Counted from the first letter of the stretch, positions 24,587 through 33,734 are shown. The stretch: DNA of 64,000 nucleotides from Micromonospora wenchangensis (GCF_002210435.1 NZ_MZMV01000020.1:1-64000), one strand, 5' to 3'. The notes: generated by a model from the sequence alone, not told the origin. A program made the numbers and translations.

Positions 24587-26958
24587 TGGCACGCCTCGCA
24601 GCTCTCGGGGTTCTCCAGGGAACAGGCCAGCGCCTCGGCGTCGGCCGCGACGACCGGGGCGACGGTGACGGTGGCCTGCTGGATCCGGGTCGCCGGACGC
24701 GACCGCAGGTAGTAGGTGGTCTTCAGCCCGGACTTCCAGGCGTACAGGTACATCGAGGACAGCTTGCCGATGGTCGGCGCGCTGAGGAACAGGTTCAACG
24801 ACTGCGACTGGTCGATGTAGGGTGCCCGCGCGGCGGCCAGGTCGATCAGCGCCCGCTGCGGCAGCTCCCACGCGGTACGGAACAGCTCCCGCACCTCGGC
24901 GGGCAGCTCGACGATGCCCTGCACCGAGCCCTCGGCCCGCTTGATCCGGTCGCGGATCTCCGGCGTCCACAGCCCGCGTGCCTTCAGCTCCCGCACCAGG
25001 TACGTGTTGACCTGGAGGAACTCCCCGGACATCGTCTCGCGTTTGAACAGGTTGGACACCTGCGGCTCGATGCACTCGTAGCAGCCGGCGATCGACGCGA
25101 TCGTGGCGGTCGGGGCGATCGCCACCAGCAGCGAGTTGCGCAGGCCGTGCGCCGCGATCCGGTCGCGCAGCGCCGCCCACCGCGCCGTCTGGGTGGGTTC
25201 GACCCCCCACAGGTCCGGGTGCAGGTCACCCCGGGCCGCCCGGGTCTGCGGGTACGCCGGGTGGACGCCGAACCGTTCGGCCAGGCCGGTCGACGTCTCC
25301 AGGGCGGTCAGGAAGATCTCCTCCTGGACCCGGGTGGACAACTCCCGGGCCCCGGCCGAGTCGAACGGCAGCCGCAGCGCGAACAACGCGTCCTGAAGCC
25401 CCATCAGCCCCAGCCCGACCGGCCGCCAGCGCGGGTTCGACGCCGCCGCCTGCTCGGCCGGGTAGTAGTTGATGTCGATCACCCGGTCCAGGAACACCAC
25501 CGCCGTGCGGACCGTGGCGCGCAGCCTGTCCCAGTCGACACCGTCGTCGGTGAGGTGAGCGCCGAGGTTGACCGAGCCGAGGTTGCACACCGCCGTCTCC
25601 GTGTCGCTGTTCACCTCCAGGATCTCCGTGCACAGGTTGGACAGGTGGATCGTGTTGCCCGGCACACCGGTCTGGTTGGACAGCCGGTTCGACCGGTCCT
25701 TGAACGTCATCCACCCGTTGCCGGTCTGCGCCAGGGTGCGCATCATCCGCCCGTACAGGTCCCGGGCCTTCACCGTGCGGACCGCCTTCTTCTCGGCGAC
25801 CCGGTACGCCGCGTCGAACTCCTCGCCGAACAGGTCGGGCAGCTCCGGGGCGTCCGACGGGTCGATCAGCGACCAGTCGCCGTCGGCCTCGACCCGGCGC
25901 ATGAACTCGTCGGGGATCCAGTTGGCCAGGTTGAGGTTGTGGGTCCGCCGGGCCTCCTCACCGGTGTTGTCCCGCAGCTCCAGGAACTCCTCGACGTCCG
26001 GGTGCCAGGGTTCCAGGTAGACGCAGGCCGCCCCCTTGCGCCGGCCGCCCTGGTTGACCGCCGCCACCCCGGCGTCGAGGGTCTTCAGGAACGGCACGAT
26101 CCCGTTGGACCGGCCGTTGGTGCCCCGGATCAGCGCGCCCCGGCCGCGCACCCGCGTGAAGGAGATGCCGATGCCACCGGAGAACTTCGACAGCTTCGCC
26201 ACCTGGTGGTAGCGCTCGTAGATCGAGTCCAGTTCGTCGCGCGGCGAGTCGACCAGGAAACACGACGACATCTGGGTGTGCCGGGTGCCCGAGTTGAACA
26301 ACGTCGGGGAACTCGGCAGGTAGGCAAGCGACGACATCAGCCGGTAGAACCCGACCGCCTCGTCGGGCGTGGTGGACAGCCCGCAGGCCACCCGCAGCAG
26401 CCAGTACTGCGGGGTCTCCACCACCAGCCGCGACCGCGGGTGCCGCAGCAGGTAACGGTCGGCCACCGTACGCAGCCCGAAGTACTCGAACCGCAGGTCA
26501 CCGGCCGGGTCGACGGCGTCGTCGAGCTGCCGGGCGTGCCGGGCCACGAACGCGGCGGTGTCGTCGGCGATCAGGCCGAGGCCGTGGGCGTACCGGATGG
26601 ACTCGCTGAACGAGGCGACCTCCTGCCCGCGTACCTCCTTGGCCACGTACGCGGCCAGCAGCCGGGCGGCCAGCCGGGAGTACTGCGGTTCCGTGCCGAT
26701 CAGCTCCGCCGCCGTCTGGATCGACAGCTTGTCCAGCTCGGCCGTGGTCGCCCCGTCGTAGAGACCGCTGATCGTCCTGGTGGCCACCCGCAGCGGGTCG
26801 ACCTCGTCCAGGTCGGTGGCCCACCGGGCGACGGCCGTGACGATCCGGTTGACGTCCACCGGTTCGGTGTCGCCGTCGCGCTTGCGGACCCGCATCGCGG
26901 GCCGGCGTGGCTGCGCGCCGTCGACGTCGGACGGTGGGCTCTGCGCTGTGCTCGTCAT
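24583..26958 (-). CDS. nrdA: Ribonucleotide reductase class Ia, alpha (catalytic) subunit
   Basis: 791 aa. An ATP cone occupies about residues 20-110 (MRVRKRDGDTEPVDVNRI). Catalytic features: SSCFLVDSP (first active-site Cys), NLCTEI with the radical Cys, AVCNLGSVNL with the partner Cys, and the C-terminal redox Cys pair ESCEACQ. Together with NrdB it reduces ribonucleoside diphosphates to deoxy forms under oxygen. GAGGAGAG precedes the ATG. The 360-bp leader carries a cobalamin riboswitch and NrdR boxes, so the enzyme should be shut off when B12 allows the class II enzyme NrdJ to work. Confidence 0.95.
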   Translation of the reverse strand: MTSTAQSPPSDVDGAQPRRPAMRVRKRDGDTEPVDVNRIVTAVARWATDLDEVDPLRVATRTISGLYDGATTAELDKLSIQTAAELIGTEPQYSRLAARLLAAYVAKEVRGQEVASFSESIRYAHGLGLIADDTAAFVARHARQLDDAVDPAGDLRFEYFGLRTVADRYLLRHPRSRLVVETPQYWLLRVACGLSTTPDEAVGFYRLMSSLAYLPSSPTLFNSGTRHTQMSSCFLVDSPRDELDSIYERYHQVAKLSKFSGGIGISFTRVRGRGALIRGTNGRSNGIVPFLKTLDAGVAAVNQGGRRKGAACVYLEPWHPDVEEFLELRDNTGEEARRTHNLNLANWIPDEFMRRVEADGDWSLIDPSDAPELPDLFGEEFDAAYRVAEKKAVRTVKARDLYGRMMRTLAQTGNGWMTFKDRSNRLSNQTGVPGNTIHLSNLCTEILEVNSDTETAVCNLGSVNLGAHLTDDGVDWDRLRATVRTAVVFLDRVIDINYYPAEQAAASNPRWRPVGLGLMGLQDALFALRLPFDSAGARELSTRVQEEIFLTALETSTGLAERFGVHPAYPQTRAARGDLHPDLWGVEPTQTARWAALRDRIAAHGLRNSLLVAIAPTATIASIAGCYECIEPQVSNLFKRETMSGEFLQVNTYLVRELKARGLWTPEIRDRIKRAEGSVQGIVELPAEVRELFRTAWELPQRALIDLAAARAPYIDQSQSLNLFLSAPTIGKLSSMYLYAWKSGLKTTYYLRSRPATRIQQATVTVAPVVAADAEALACSLENPESCEACQ

Positions 26959-27084
26959 GACCTCTCCTCGCTGTCACCGATGGCCATCGGGACGCGGGAG
27001 GACGCCGACGGGCGCGGCACGGCGGCCGGCCCGGGTGCTGGCGTCGGTCGTCCCGCGCGACCTCCGACCGCCGCACGCAGCAGC

Positions 27085-27285
27085 GCACGGCGCACTGGCA
27101 GGTCTTCGGACTCGCGGGCGTGACCGGGGTCGGTCGCCTACTGGCCGTCGCTTCCCAGACCTCGCGGTCCAGTGCTCGATGACGGCGGTCGTTCCCACTT
27201 ACCGCTGCGGGGCAGTCCCGGATTCCCACCGGGTTCCCTGTTGCCTCGACCGGACCACCGGGCCCGGCCGAACCAGCTGCGTGGC
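27085..27285 (-). promoter_or_regulatory. Cobalamin (B12) riboswitch before nrdAB
   Basis: Read on the minus strand, the leader contains the conserved cores of the B12 riboswitch: GGGAACCCGGTGGGAATCC, then GGGACTGCCCCGCAGCGGTAA, and near the 3' end GAGTCCGAAGACCTGCC (complement at 27096-27112). Boundaries are approximate. Between it and nrdA (26959-27084) a GGTCG/CGACC hairpin and the ribosome site follow, a possible expression platform. A B12 riboswitch on class Ia nrdAB is known from Streptomyces, where B12 turns the operon off in favour of NrdJ. Confidence 0.9.
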
Positions 27286-27333
27286 ACACCATATATGGCG
27301 TAGGTGGGGGAGAGGCAACACTAGATGTCGCGT
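27286..27333. promoter_or_regulatory. Tandem NrdR boxes at the nrdAB promoter
   Basis: Two 16-bp sites, ACACCATATATGGCGT at 27286-27301 and ACACTAGATGTCGCGT at 27318-27333, match the NrdR consensus acaCwAtATaTwGtgt at about 13 and 12 positions. They are 32 bp apart (three helical turns), as usual for NrdR pairs. On the minus strand TTGCCT and TATATG with a 17-base gap between them form a plausible promoter inside the sites. The distal box overlaps the end of the neighbouring regulator gene. Confidence 0.7.
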
Positions 27334-28208
27334 CGGTGTGTCGGATAACTCTCATCCGACCGGCCGGTCGCCCGCAGTGACGCCAGCAGTCGCAGCGCGT
27401 CGGCGTCGGCGCTGCCCGGCTCGGCGGTGAAGACCAGCATGACCGGGCCGGGGTTGCCGGGCAGCGGGTAGGTGTCCCAGTCCAGGACGATGTCGCCGAC
27501 CTCGGGTACCTGGAAGGTCTTGGTGCCGCTGACCGACCCGCGCACGTCGTGCCGGGACCACAGCCGCCGGAACTCGGCGCTGCGGATGCTCAGCTCACCG
27601 ACGACGGCGGTGGCCCGGGGGTGGGTGGGGTCCGTGGCGACGGCGGCGCGCATCATGCCGATGTAGTCCATGGCCTGCTGCTCCCAGGACGCGCAGCGCC
27701 GCAGTGGGGCCGCCGCCTCGTCGAACATCAGCAGCAGCATGTTGAGCCGGTCCGGCGGGAGGTCCGCCGGATCGCCGAGCAGCGCCACCGCCCACCCGTT
27801 CCAGGCGAGCAGGTCCAGGTGGCGGCCGAGCACCACCGCCGGGGTGTCCATCACCCGCAGCAGCCGCCTGGTGCTCTCCGGCACCAGTTCCGGCCCGTGG
27901 TCGACCCGGGCGGGCACCGGCCGGCGGGCGGCGCGGGCCAGGGTGAACAGGTGCCGGCGTTCCTCGTCGTCGAGGCCGAGCGCGGCGGCGAGCCCGTCCA
28001 GCACGGCGTCGGACGGGCGAACCTCCCGACCCTGCTCCATCCGCTGGTAGTAGTCGGTGCTCAACCCGGCCAGCAGCGCCAGCTCCTCGCGGCGCAGCCC
28101 GGTGACCCGGCGACGCCCGCCCGGCTCCAGGCCGACGTCGCGGGGGTGCAGCCGGCCGCGCCGGGCGCGCAGGAAGTCACCGAGTTCGCGGGCGTACGGA
28201 TGGGTCAT
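27321..28208 (-). CDS. MmyB-type XRE regulator
   Basis: 295 aa. N-terminal helix-turn-helix (ELGDFLRARRGRLHPRDVG, then RVTGLRREELALLAGLSTDYYQRMEQGR) and a C-terminal MmyB-like ligand-binding domain (LDLLAWNGWAVALLGD; FQVPEVGDIVLDWDTYPLPG). Members of this actinobacterial family usually repress a neighbouring SDR or reductase gene; here the divergent neighbour at 28336 is an SDR, so it is the probable target. The stop lies within the distal NrdR box of nrdAB. Confidence 0.85.
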   Translation of the reverse strand: MTHPYARELGDFLRARRGRLHPRDVGLEPGGRRRVTGLRREELALLAGLSTDYYQRMEQGREVRPSDAVLDGLAAALGLDDEERRHLFTLARAARRPVPARVDHGPELVPESTRRLLRVMDTPAVVLGRHLDLLAWNGWAVALLGDPADLPPDRLNMLLLMFDEAAAPLRRCASWEQQAMDYIGMMRAAVATDPTHPRATAVVGELSIRSAEFRRLWSRHDVRGSVSGTKTFQVPEVGDIVLDWDTYPLPGNPGPVMLVFTAEPGSADADALRLLASLRATGRSDESYPTHRRDI

Positions 28209-28335
28209 GTCGCCAGTGTGGCGCGGCCCGGACCGGCGCGGGTAGGTCTGCGGGACCTAGGCAGCCGGGTACGACCGGTCCCGCCCGGCCGGCCCCTAGC
28301 GTCGGCGGTCCCACCCGATCGTCAGGGAGCAGCAG

Positions 28336-29238
28336 ATGACCTGGACCGCCGACCACATCCCCGACCAGCACGGCCGCACCGCCGTCGTGACCGGCGCGAA
28401 CTCCGGCCTCGGCCTGGTCACCGCCACCGCACTGGCCCGCCGGGGCGCGCGGGTCGTGCTCGCCGTGCGCGACACCGCCGCCGGCCGGCGGGCCGCCCGG
28501 CACATCGGCGGCGACGTCGAGGTACGCGAGCTGGACCTCGCCTCCCTCGCCTCGGTACGGGAGTTCGCGGCGGCCCTGTCCGCCGACCGTCCGGTGCTCG
28601 ACCTGCTGGTCAACAACGCCGGCACGGTGTTGCTCGGGCCGCGTCGGACCAGCGTGGACGGCCACGAGCTGCACCTCGCCACCAACCTGCTGGGCCACTT
28701 CGCCCTGACCGGCCTGCTGCTGGGCAACCTGGCCGCGGCCCGGGCGGCCCGGGTGGTCAGCCTCAGCTCCATCACCCACCGCAACGCCCACCTGGACTTC
28801 GCCGACCTGATGGTGGAGCGCGGCTACCGGGGCAGTACCGCGTACGGCCGGTCCAAGCTCGCCACCACCGTCTTCGGCATCGAACTGGACCGCCGGCTGC
28901 GCGCCACCGGATCGCCGGTGCTCAGCGTGCTGGCCCATCCCGGCGTCACCCGCACCAACCTGACCCCCCGGGCCTGGTCCCACCAGGGCCGGCGCGGCCG
29001 GGTGATCGCCCGGCTCGGCCTGCTGGCCACCCAACCGGTCGAGCAGGGTGCGCTGCCCCAACTGCGCGCCGCCACCGACCCGCAGGTCCACGGCGGTCAG
29101 TTCTTCGGCCCGGCCCGGTTCTTCCAGACCCGGGGGCCGGTCACCGAGGTGCGGGCCAGCCGGGAGGCCACCGACCCGGCCGTCGGCCGGCGGCTGTGGA
29201 CGGCGGCCGAGGAACTGACCGGCGTCCGCTGTCTCTGA
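28336..29238 (+). CDS. Short-chain dehydrogenase (retinol dehydrogenase-like)
   Basis: 300 aa classical SDR. Cofactor motif TGANSGLG (residues 20-27), LLVNNAG, catalytic Ser in LSSITH and the Tyr-xxx-Lys pair in YGRSK. The C-terminal half (LAHPGVTRTNL; QFFGPARFFQTRG) is typical of the WW-oxidoreductase/retinol dehydrogenase-like group that reduces bulky ketones or aldehydes. GGGAG is six bases before the ATG. Substrate unknown; likely under the divergent MmyB-type regulator. Confidence 0.85.
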   Translation: MTWTADHIPDQHGRTAVVTGANSGLGLVTATALARRGARVVLAVRDTAAGRRAARHIGGDVEVRELDLASLASVREFAAALSADRPVLDLLVNNAGTVLLGPRRTSVDGHELHLATNLLGHFALTGLLLGNLAAARAARVVSLSSITHRNAHLDFADLMVERGYRGSTAYGRSKLATTVFGIELDRRLRATGSPVLSVLAHPGVTRTNLTPRAWSHQGRRGRVIARLGLLATQPVEQGALPQLRAATDPQVHGGQFFGPARFFQTRGPVTEVRASREATDPAVGRRLWTAAEELTGVRCL

Positions 29239-29293
29239 CGCAGGGCCGCACTAGCATGGCTGCGGTCGGTGACGGCGGTGGAGACGAGGCGAC

Positions 29294-30013
29294 ATGGGAT
29301 GGCTCGGGCGGGTGCTGGGCGGCGGGGGCCGGCAGGTCCAGGACGATCCGGTCCGGCAGGCGGCGCTGTCCGCCGAGGTACGGCAGCGCTTCGGCGCCCA
29401 CCTGGCCGTCCGACCTGCCGAGCAGGTGGCGGCGATGGTCGGCCTGCTCGACGACGGCGACGGCCTGGCGGTGGCGGCCTCGATCGTCGGTGAGTTCGCC
29501 GACGCCGCCCACGCGGACCTGCTGGCTCAGACGACGGAGCTGTACCGGCGTACCGGCCAGCGGTTCCCGGTGGACCGGCGCAACTACCGGCCACTGTGGC
29601 GTGAGGCCGGCGGACGGTTGCACTGGCCGCTGTTCGCGCTGCCGGGCGGCCTGCACCCGTACGTGCACGTCGCCGCCGCCACCGCCGTCGTCGGCACCCG
29701 GGCGGCGCAGTTCGTCCGGGCGACCGACCCCCATCCGCTGCTCGCCCGCCTGTTCGAGGTGCTCGACCTCACCACCTGCGGTTGGGAGTACGGCCGGGTA
29801 CGGGTGGACCACGACGGGGCGTCGCTGGTCGGTCGGCTGATCTCGACCACCCGGGACGTCCGGGCGGCGATGAAGGAACCCCCGTCGCTGCCGCCGTCGG
29901 TGCGGGAACTCATGCGTACCAACCGGACGGTGGACGTCTTCGACCTCACCGGCGACCGGGTGGTCGGCACGATCAACGTGGGCGGCGAGCTGCGGCCGGC
30001 CCTGCTCACCTGA
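29294..30013 (+). CDS. Uncharacterised soluble protein
   Basis: 239 aa, no signal peptide or membrane segment; a Gly-rich N-terminal patch (GRVLGGGGRQ) is followed by a helical region (QVAAMVGLLDDGDGLAVAASIVGEFADAAH) and a mixed C-terminal half. I do not recognise the family. It stands alone between an SDR gene and a strong terminator; codon use looks native. Confidence 0.6.
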   Translation: MGWLGRVLGGGGRQVQDDPVRQAALSAEVRQRFGAHLAVRPAEQVAAMVGLLDDGDGLAVAASIVGEFADAAHADLLAQTTELYRRTGQRFPVDRRNYRPLWREAGGRLHWPLFALPGGLHPYVHVAAATAVVGTRAAQFVRATDPHPLLARLFEVLDLTTCGWEYGRVRVDHDGASLVGRLISTTRDVRAAMKEPPSLPPSVRELMRTNRTVDVFDLTGDRVVGTINVGGELRPALLT

Positions 30014-30016
30014 GGT

Positions 30017-30053
30017 CGCCCGGGGTGGACACCGACGGCGTCCACCCCGGGCG
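30017..30053. terminator. Hairpin terminator
   Basis: CGCCCGGGGTGGAC and GTCCACCCCGGGCG, perfect 14-bp arms with a 9-base loop, directly after the uncharacterised gene. Confidence 0.8.
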
Positions 30054-30067
30054 GTCAGCGGTCGCCC

Positions 30068-30095
30068 GCCCGGCCCGTCGGATCACGGGCCGGGC
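30068..30095. terminator. Hairpin terminator for the facing gene
   Basis: GCCCGGCCCGT and ACGGGCCGGGC, perfect 11-bp arms with a 6-base loop, 11 bp downstream of the stop of the leftward secreted-protein gene. Confidence 0.75.
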
Positions 30096-30105
30096 CGGCG
30101 ACCGG

Positions 30106-30492
30106 TCAGGCGACGCGGTGCGGGGCGAGCCCGTTGGCGCAGTCGGCGATGGTGACGCTCTGCGAGAAGCGCAGCGCGTCCCGCCGGGCCCACCCGTTGA
30201 TCCCGGTGCTGGTGTTGCGGACGAAGAACCAGAGGTCACCGGTGAGCGTCGCGCAGTGCACGTCGATGTTCTGGTTCGGGTACCCCTGGCCCTTAGGCTG
30301 GCAGTCCTGGTGCGGGTAGGCGCGGATGAAGGTTCCGTCGCCCCAGGAGATCCCACCCCCGCTGTACAGGTCCGGGTGCTGACCGTGGCCGTCGCAGTGG
30401 GCGCTGGCCGGGCTGGCGGGTATCAGGGCCAGCACCGAGCCGCTGACCGCGAGCGTCAGGGCGGAGGCGATGGAGAGGAGTCGAGATCGCAT
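30106..30492 (-). CDS. Small secreted SH3-like protein
   Basis: 128 aa. A Sec signal peptide (MRSRLLSIASALTLAVSGS, cleavage about PASA-HC) leads to a roughly 95-residue Cys-containing domain: GGISWGDGTFIRAYPHQDC, NIDVHCATLTGDLWFFVRN, WARRDALRFS and VTIADC. This resembles bacterial SH3-type modules of secreted actinomycete proteins, with four Cys that may form two disulfides. Function unknown; cell-wall association is possible. Confidence 0.7.
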   Translation of the reverse strand: MRSRLLSIASALTLAVSGSVLALIPASPASAHCDGHGQHPDLYSGGGISWGDGTFIRAYPHQDCQPKGQGYPNQNIDVHCATLTGDLWFFVRNTSTGINGWARRDALRFSQSVTIADCANGLAPHRVA

Positions 30493-30634
30493 GGAAGTCC
30501 CCTGTCGATAGGTGACGATCACTGTCCACAGAGGATTGCACGGGTCGGGTGCGCCCGCACGGCGAACGGTCCGCACCCGGGCGACGCCGACCCGACCCGA
30601 CGGCCCCTCGTCAGGCCGACCCGGCGGCCCCTCG

Positions 30635-31228
30635 TCAGGCGAAGAGCAGGTCCAACTGGTGGTCGAGGGCGGCGGTCGCCTGCGCCGGGGTGTACTGCCC
30701 GCCGAGCAGGTACACCCCCAGCCCCTCCACCAGCGCCAGCAGCCCCGCCGCGGCGTCCGACGCTGCCTCCGCCCGGCCGGCTGGCGGTGCCGGTGGCCGC
30801 GGCAGCAGCCCGGCGATGAACTCCACCAGTCGCGCGGTGTCCGGCCGCAGGCCGGGAGCCGCCGCCGGGTGCAGGGCGGTCCAGGACAGGAACGCCAACG
30901 CCACCCGCCCGTCCTCGCGTGCCGCGTCGTCAAGCGGCAGCAACGCCGCAAGCAGGGTGCGCAGCAGCAGCCGGGGCTGCGGGTCCGCCCCGAGCGCCGC
31001 GACCGCCGCCTCGACCCGGGCCTGGCCCCGGTCACGGACGACGGACAGCGCGAAGGCCATCATCTCGTCCTTGGTGGTGAAGTAGTGCTGCACCATGCCG
31101 GCGGACACCCCCGCCTCGGCGGCCACGTGCCGCAGGCTCACCGCCTCCAGACCCCGGTCGGCGGCGACCCGCATGAGCGCGTCCGCGATCAGCGTGCGGC
31201 GCTGACGGGGATCGACCTTCCTGGGCAT
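30635..31228 (-). CDS. TetR-family regulator
   Basis: 197 aa. HTH at residues 10-55: RRTLIADALMRVAADRGLEAVSLRHVAAEAGVSAGMVQHYFTTKDEM. C-terminal domain of the BetI-like TetR_C type (VALAFLSWTALHP). It begins 6 bp after the PEP-synthase-like gene and is co-transcribed with it. Two palindromes before that gene (33617-33675) are its probable operators, giving a self-regulated resistance-type operon. Confidence 0.9.
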   Translation of the reverse strand: MPRKVDPRQRRTLIADALMRVAADRGLEAVSLRHVAAEAGVSAGMVQHYFTTKDEMMAFALSVVRDRGQARVEAAVAALGADPQPRLLLRTLLAALLPLDDAAREDGRVALAFLSWTALHPAAAPGLRPDTARLVEFIAGLLPRPPAPPAGRAEAASDAAAGLLALVEGLGVYLLGGQYTPAQATAALDHQLDLLFA

Positions 31229-31234
31229 CGGGGC

Positions 31235-33604
31235 CTACCGCGCCGTCGTCACGGTGCCGGCCGCACCGTCCACGGTGATCACCTGACCGGTGACGATCCG
31301 CGACGTGGCGTCCGGCACGCTGATCACGGCCGGAATCCCGTACTCGCGGGCCACCGTGGGACCGTGCGCCATGATCGCGCCGGTCTCGGTGACCAGCGCC
31401 CCGGCGGTCAGGAACAGCGGCGTCCAGCCCGGGTCGGTGGTGGCGGTCACGAGGATCTCCCCGGGTTCGAGGTGCGCGGTGGCCGGGTCGGTGACCACCC
31501 GGGCCGGGCCGGTCACCCTACCCGTCGCCGCTCCCACGCCCCGCAGCAGTCCCGCCCCGTCGGCGGGGGCCGGCAGGGTGCTCTCCACGTCGGTCCCGTC
31601 GGACAACAGCGCCACCGGCACCACCCGACGGCGCAACTCGCGCCGGTGCGTCGCCCGGCGTCGCGCGACCAGCCCGGTCAGGTCGGCACCGTCGAGGGCC
31701 GCCTCGACCTCGTCGAGGGTGAGGAACATGACGTCGTCCGCCGTCGGGAACAGCGTCGCCCCGATGAGCAGCAACTGCTCGCGTACGGCCCGGAGCCGGT
31801 ACAGCCCGGCGAACTTGCCGGACTCCCGCAGCCCCGCCAGCCGGCGTGCCCGCCGCAGCAGGAACACCGCGATCCGGCCCCGGACCGGGCGACGTCGCCG
31901 CACCCGGGCGGCCAACCCGTCGAGCGCGGCCTCGGCGGCCACGGTGGCCTCGGCGAACCGTCGGTCGGGTGCCTGCGCGGGGTCGGCCAGCCGCAGGTAG
32001 TTGGCGACGGCCGCGAAGACCGGGGTGGGGTCCTCGGCCCAGCGCGGCACACCGACGTCGGCCTCGGCCGCCGCCCGGTGGCCGTAGCGGGACAGGAAGG
32101 TGGACAGGCCGATCTCGGGGAGCGTGCCCCGCAGGTACCGGGCCGCCAGTTCCGCCGGTGGCGTGTCGAGGAGCAGGTCGCGGTGCGGGCGGGCGGCGCT
32201 GGCCAGCGCCCACAGCGCGAGGTCCATCTCGATGGTCACGTTGTGCGGGACACCGCGCAGCACGGCGTGGACGTCGTCCTCGGTAGCGACCCCCGTGAGC
32301 AGGTGGGCGGGCAGGGCCGAGGCGAGCATCCCGGCCACGATCGGCCAGGTGATGTCGTCGGCGGCACCGCCGTCGCCGTGGTCGCGGACGAACCGCAGCC
32401 GCTCGTGGGCCGTCCGCAGCGGCGGCGGCGTCGCCGACTCGGCCCGTAGCCGGTCGACGGCAGCGACCAGCCGACGCCGTGCCGCGTCCGGTCGCGCCAG
32501 CGCCCGCAGGATGCCCCGCAGGGCCCGCAGCGCCGTGCCCACCGAGGCGTCCGCCGGGCGGCGGCGGGAGTCGTCGCCGGACGGCGCGAACCGGGGGTCC
32601 CGCAGGACGTGCTCCATCACCGCCTGGGCGCGCGGGCCGAAGTCGACGGCCATCAGCCGGACGAGCCGCCGGCGGCTGGCGGGCCGGCGGACCAGGTCGG
32701 TCAGGTCGCCGTAGAGCCGCCCGCCGATGTCGACGATCTCCACCCGCATCCCGAGCGAGGCGACCATGGCGGCGATCATCCTGCGCAGCGTGGCCATGCC
32801 CATCGGGGTGACCGGGCGCAGCATCCCCTGCACGTTGCCGAACTCGACGTACACCCGCAGGTCGTCGGTCTGCGGCGGCGCCGGGAACAGCGTGCTGACC
32901 GGCCGCGACTGGAGCAGCCACAGCGTCCCGTCGTGGTCGGTCGCCCACTCGACGTCCTGCGGCACGCCGAAGTGCGCCTGCACCCGCCGGCCGGCGGCCC
33001 ACAGCTCGTCCCGCCACCCGGGGTCCGGCCGCTCCCCGTCACTGCCGGCCTGATCGGCCAGCACGACGCGCGTGACCCCGGCGCTACCGTCGACGACCGC
33101 CGTGCCCGGCCCGACCTCGACGAGCATCTCGGTGCGGTTGCCGGTGACCGGGTTCGCCGTGTGGAGCACGCCGGCCCGGACCGGGGCGACCATCCGCTGC
33201 ACCACCACCGCCATGCGCACGTCGGCGGGGTCGGTGCCGTGTGCCTGGCGGTAGGCCGCCGCCCGGCTGCCGTGCAGCGACCTCCAGCAGGTGCCGATCG
33301 CGACCAGCAGGTCCGCCTCGCCCTCGACGTCCAGCACCGTGTCGTGCTGGCCCGCGAAGCTGGCGTCCGGCAGGTCCTCGTCCGTGGCGCTCGACCGCAC
33401 CGCCACCGGCCCGCCGCCCAGCCGCGCGTACGCCGCCCGGACCTCGTCCTGCGGGACCACCCCGGCCCGGTACGCCTCGGTGGTCACGCAGAAACCCTCG
33501 GGCACCCGCTCGCCCGCGCGGATCAGCTCGCCGAGACCGGCCGCCTTGCCGCCGACCAGCGACACCAGCCCGGCATGTGCCTCCGCCAGGGGGATCACCG
33601 ACAC
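31235..33604 (-). CDS. PEP synthase/rifampin phosphotransferase-like dikinase
   Basis: 789 aa. Three parts: an N-terminal ATP-grasp domain (VGGKAAGLGELIRAG; AVRSSATDEDLPDASFAGQHDT; VEWATDHDGTLWLLQSRPV), a middle domain of about 350 residues, and a C-terminal swivelling His domain (TDPGWTPLFLTAGALVTE, AHGPTVAREYGIPAV). This order is that of rifampin phosphotransferases; PEP synthase itself has the His domain in the middle and a PEP-binding barrel at the end. The His is kept but its context (IMAHGP rather than SHxAI) differs. No rifampin-associated inverted repeat is seen upstream. GGGAGG lies 5 bases before the GTG at 33604. Substrate uncertain: rifamycins or another small molecule. Confidence 0.8.
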   Translation of the reverse strand: MSVIPLAEAHAGLVSLVGGKAAGLGELIRAGERVPEGFCVTTEAYRAGVVPQDEVRAAYARLGGGPVAVRSSATDEDLPDASFAGQHDTVLDVEGEADLLVAIGTCWRSLHGSRAAAYRQAHGTDPADVRMAVVVQRMVAPVRAGVLHTANPVTGNRTEMLVEVGPGTAVVDGSAGVTRVVLADQAGSDGERPDPGWRDELWAAGRRVQAHFGVPQDVEWATDHDGTLWLLQSRPVSTLFPAPPQTDDLRVYVEFGNVQGMLRPVTPMGMATLRRMIAAMVASLGMRVEIVDIGGRLYGDLTDLVRRPASRRRLVRLMAVDFGPRAQAVMEHVLRDPRFAPSGDDSRRRPADASVGTALRALRGILRALARPDAARRRLVAAVDRLRAESATPPPLRTAHERLRFVRDHGDGGAADDITWPIVAGMLASALPAHLLTGVATEDDVHAVLRGVPHNVTIEMDLALWALASAARPHRDLLLDTPPAELAARYLRGTLPEIGLSTFLSRYGHRAAAEADVGVPRWAEDPTPVFAAVANYLRLADPAQAPDRRFAEATVAAEAALDGLAARVRRRRPVRGRIAVFLLRRARRLAGLRESGKFAGLYRLRAVREQLLLIGATLFPTADDVMFLTLDEVEAALDGADLTGLVARRRATHRRELRRRVVPVALLSDGTDVESTLPAPADGAGLLRGVGAATGRVTGPARVVTDPATAHLEPGEILVTATTDPGWTPLFLTAGALVTETGAIMAHGPTVAREYGIPAVISVPDATSRIVTGQVITVDGAAGTVTTAR

Positions 33605-33616
33605 CTGCGCCTCCCG

Positions 33617-33675
33617 TTTGCAATACGACTGCATTGCAAAGAAGGTACGCGGGTTACAGTGCAACTGCAATGTAA
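33617..33675. promoter_or_regulatory. Two palindromic operators before the dikinase-TetR operon
   Basis: TTTGCAAT-8-ATTGCAAA at 33617-33640 and TTACAGTGCA-AC-TGCAATGTAA at 33654-33675. Their right halves agree (CTGCAWTGYAA). They form an AT-rich island just before the GTG start, as expected of a self-regulating TetR protein. Confidence 0.65.
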
Positions 33676-33734
33676 AAAACCGGGCCGCACCGGAACCGGC
33701 CGTAGCCGGGCGGGACGGACGGCGGCGACGGGGT

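Noticed and set aside
23552..25210. A 552-residue version of NrdB
   Set aside because: The extra N terminus is an out-of-frame shadow of nrdA; the GTG at 24586 overlapping the nrdA stop gives the normal length.
33617..33675. Rifampin-associated element before the Rph-like gene
   Set aside because: The palindromes do not resemble the GGGGCTTGC-type element.
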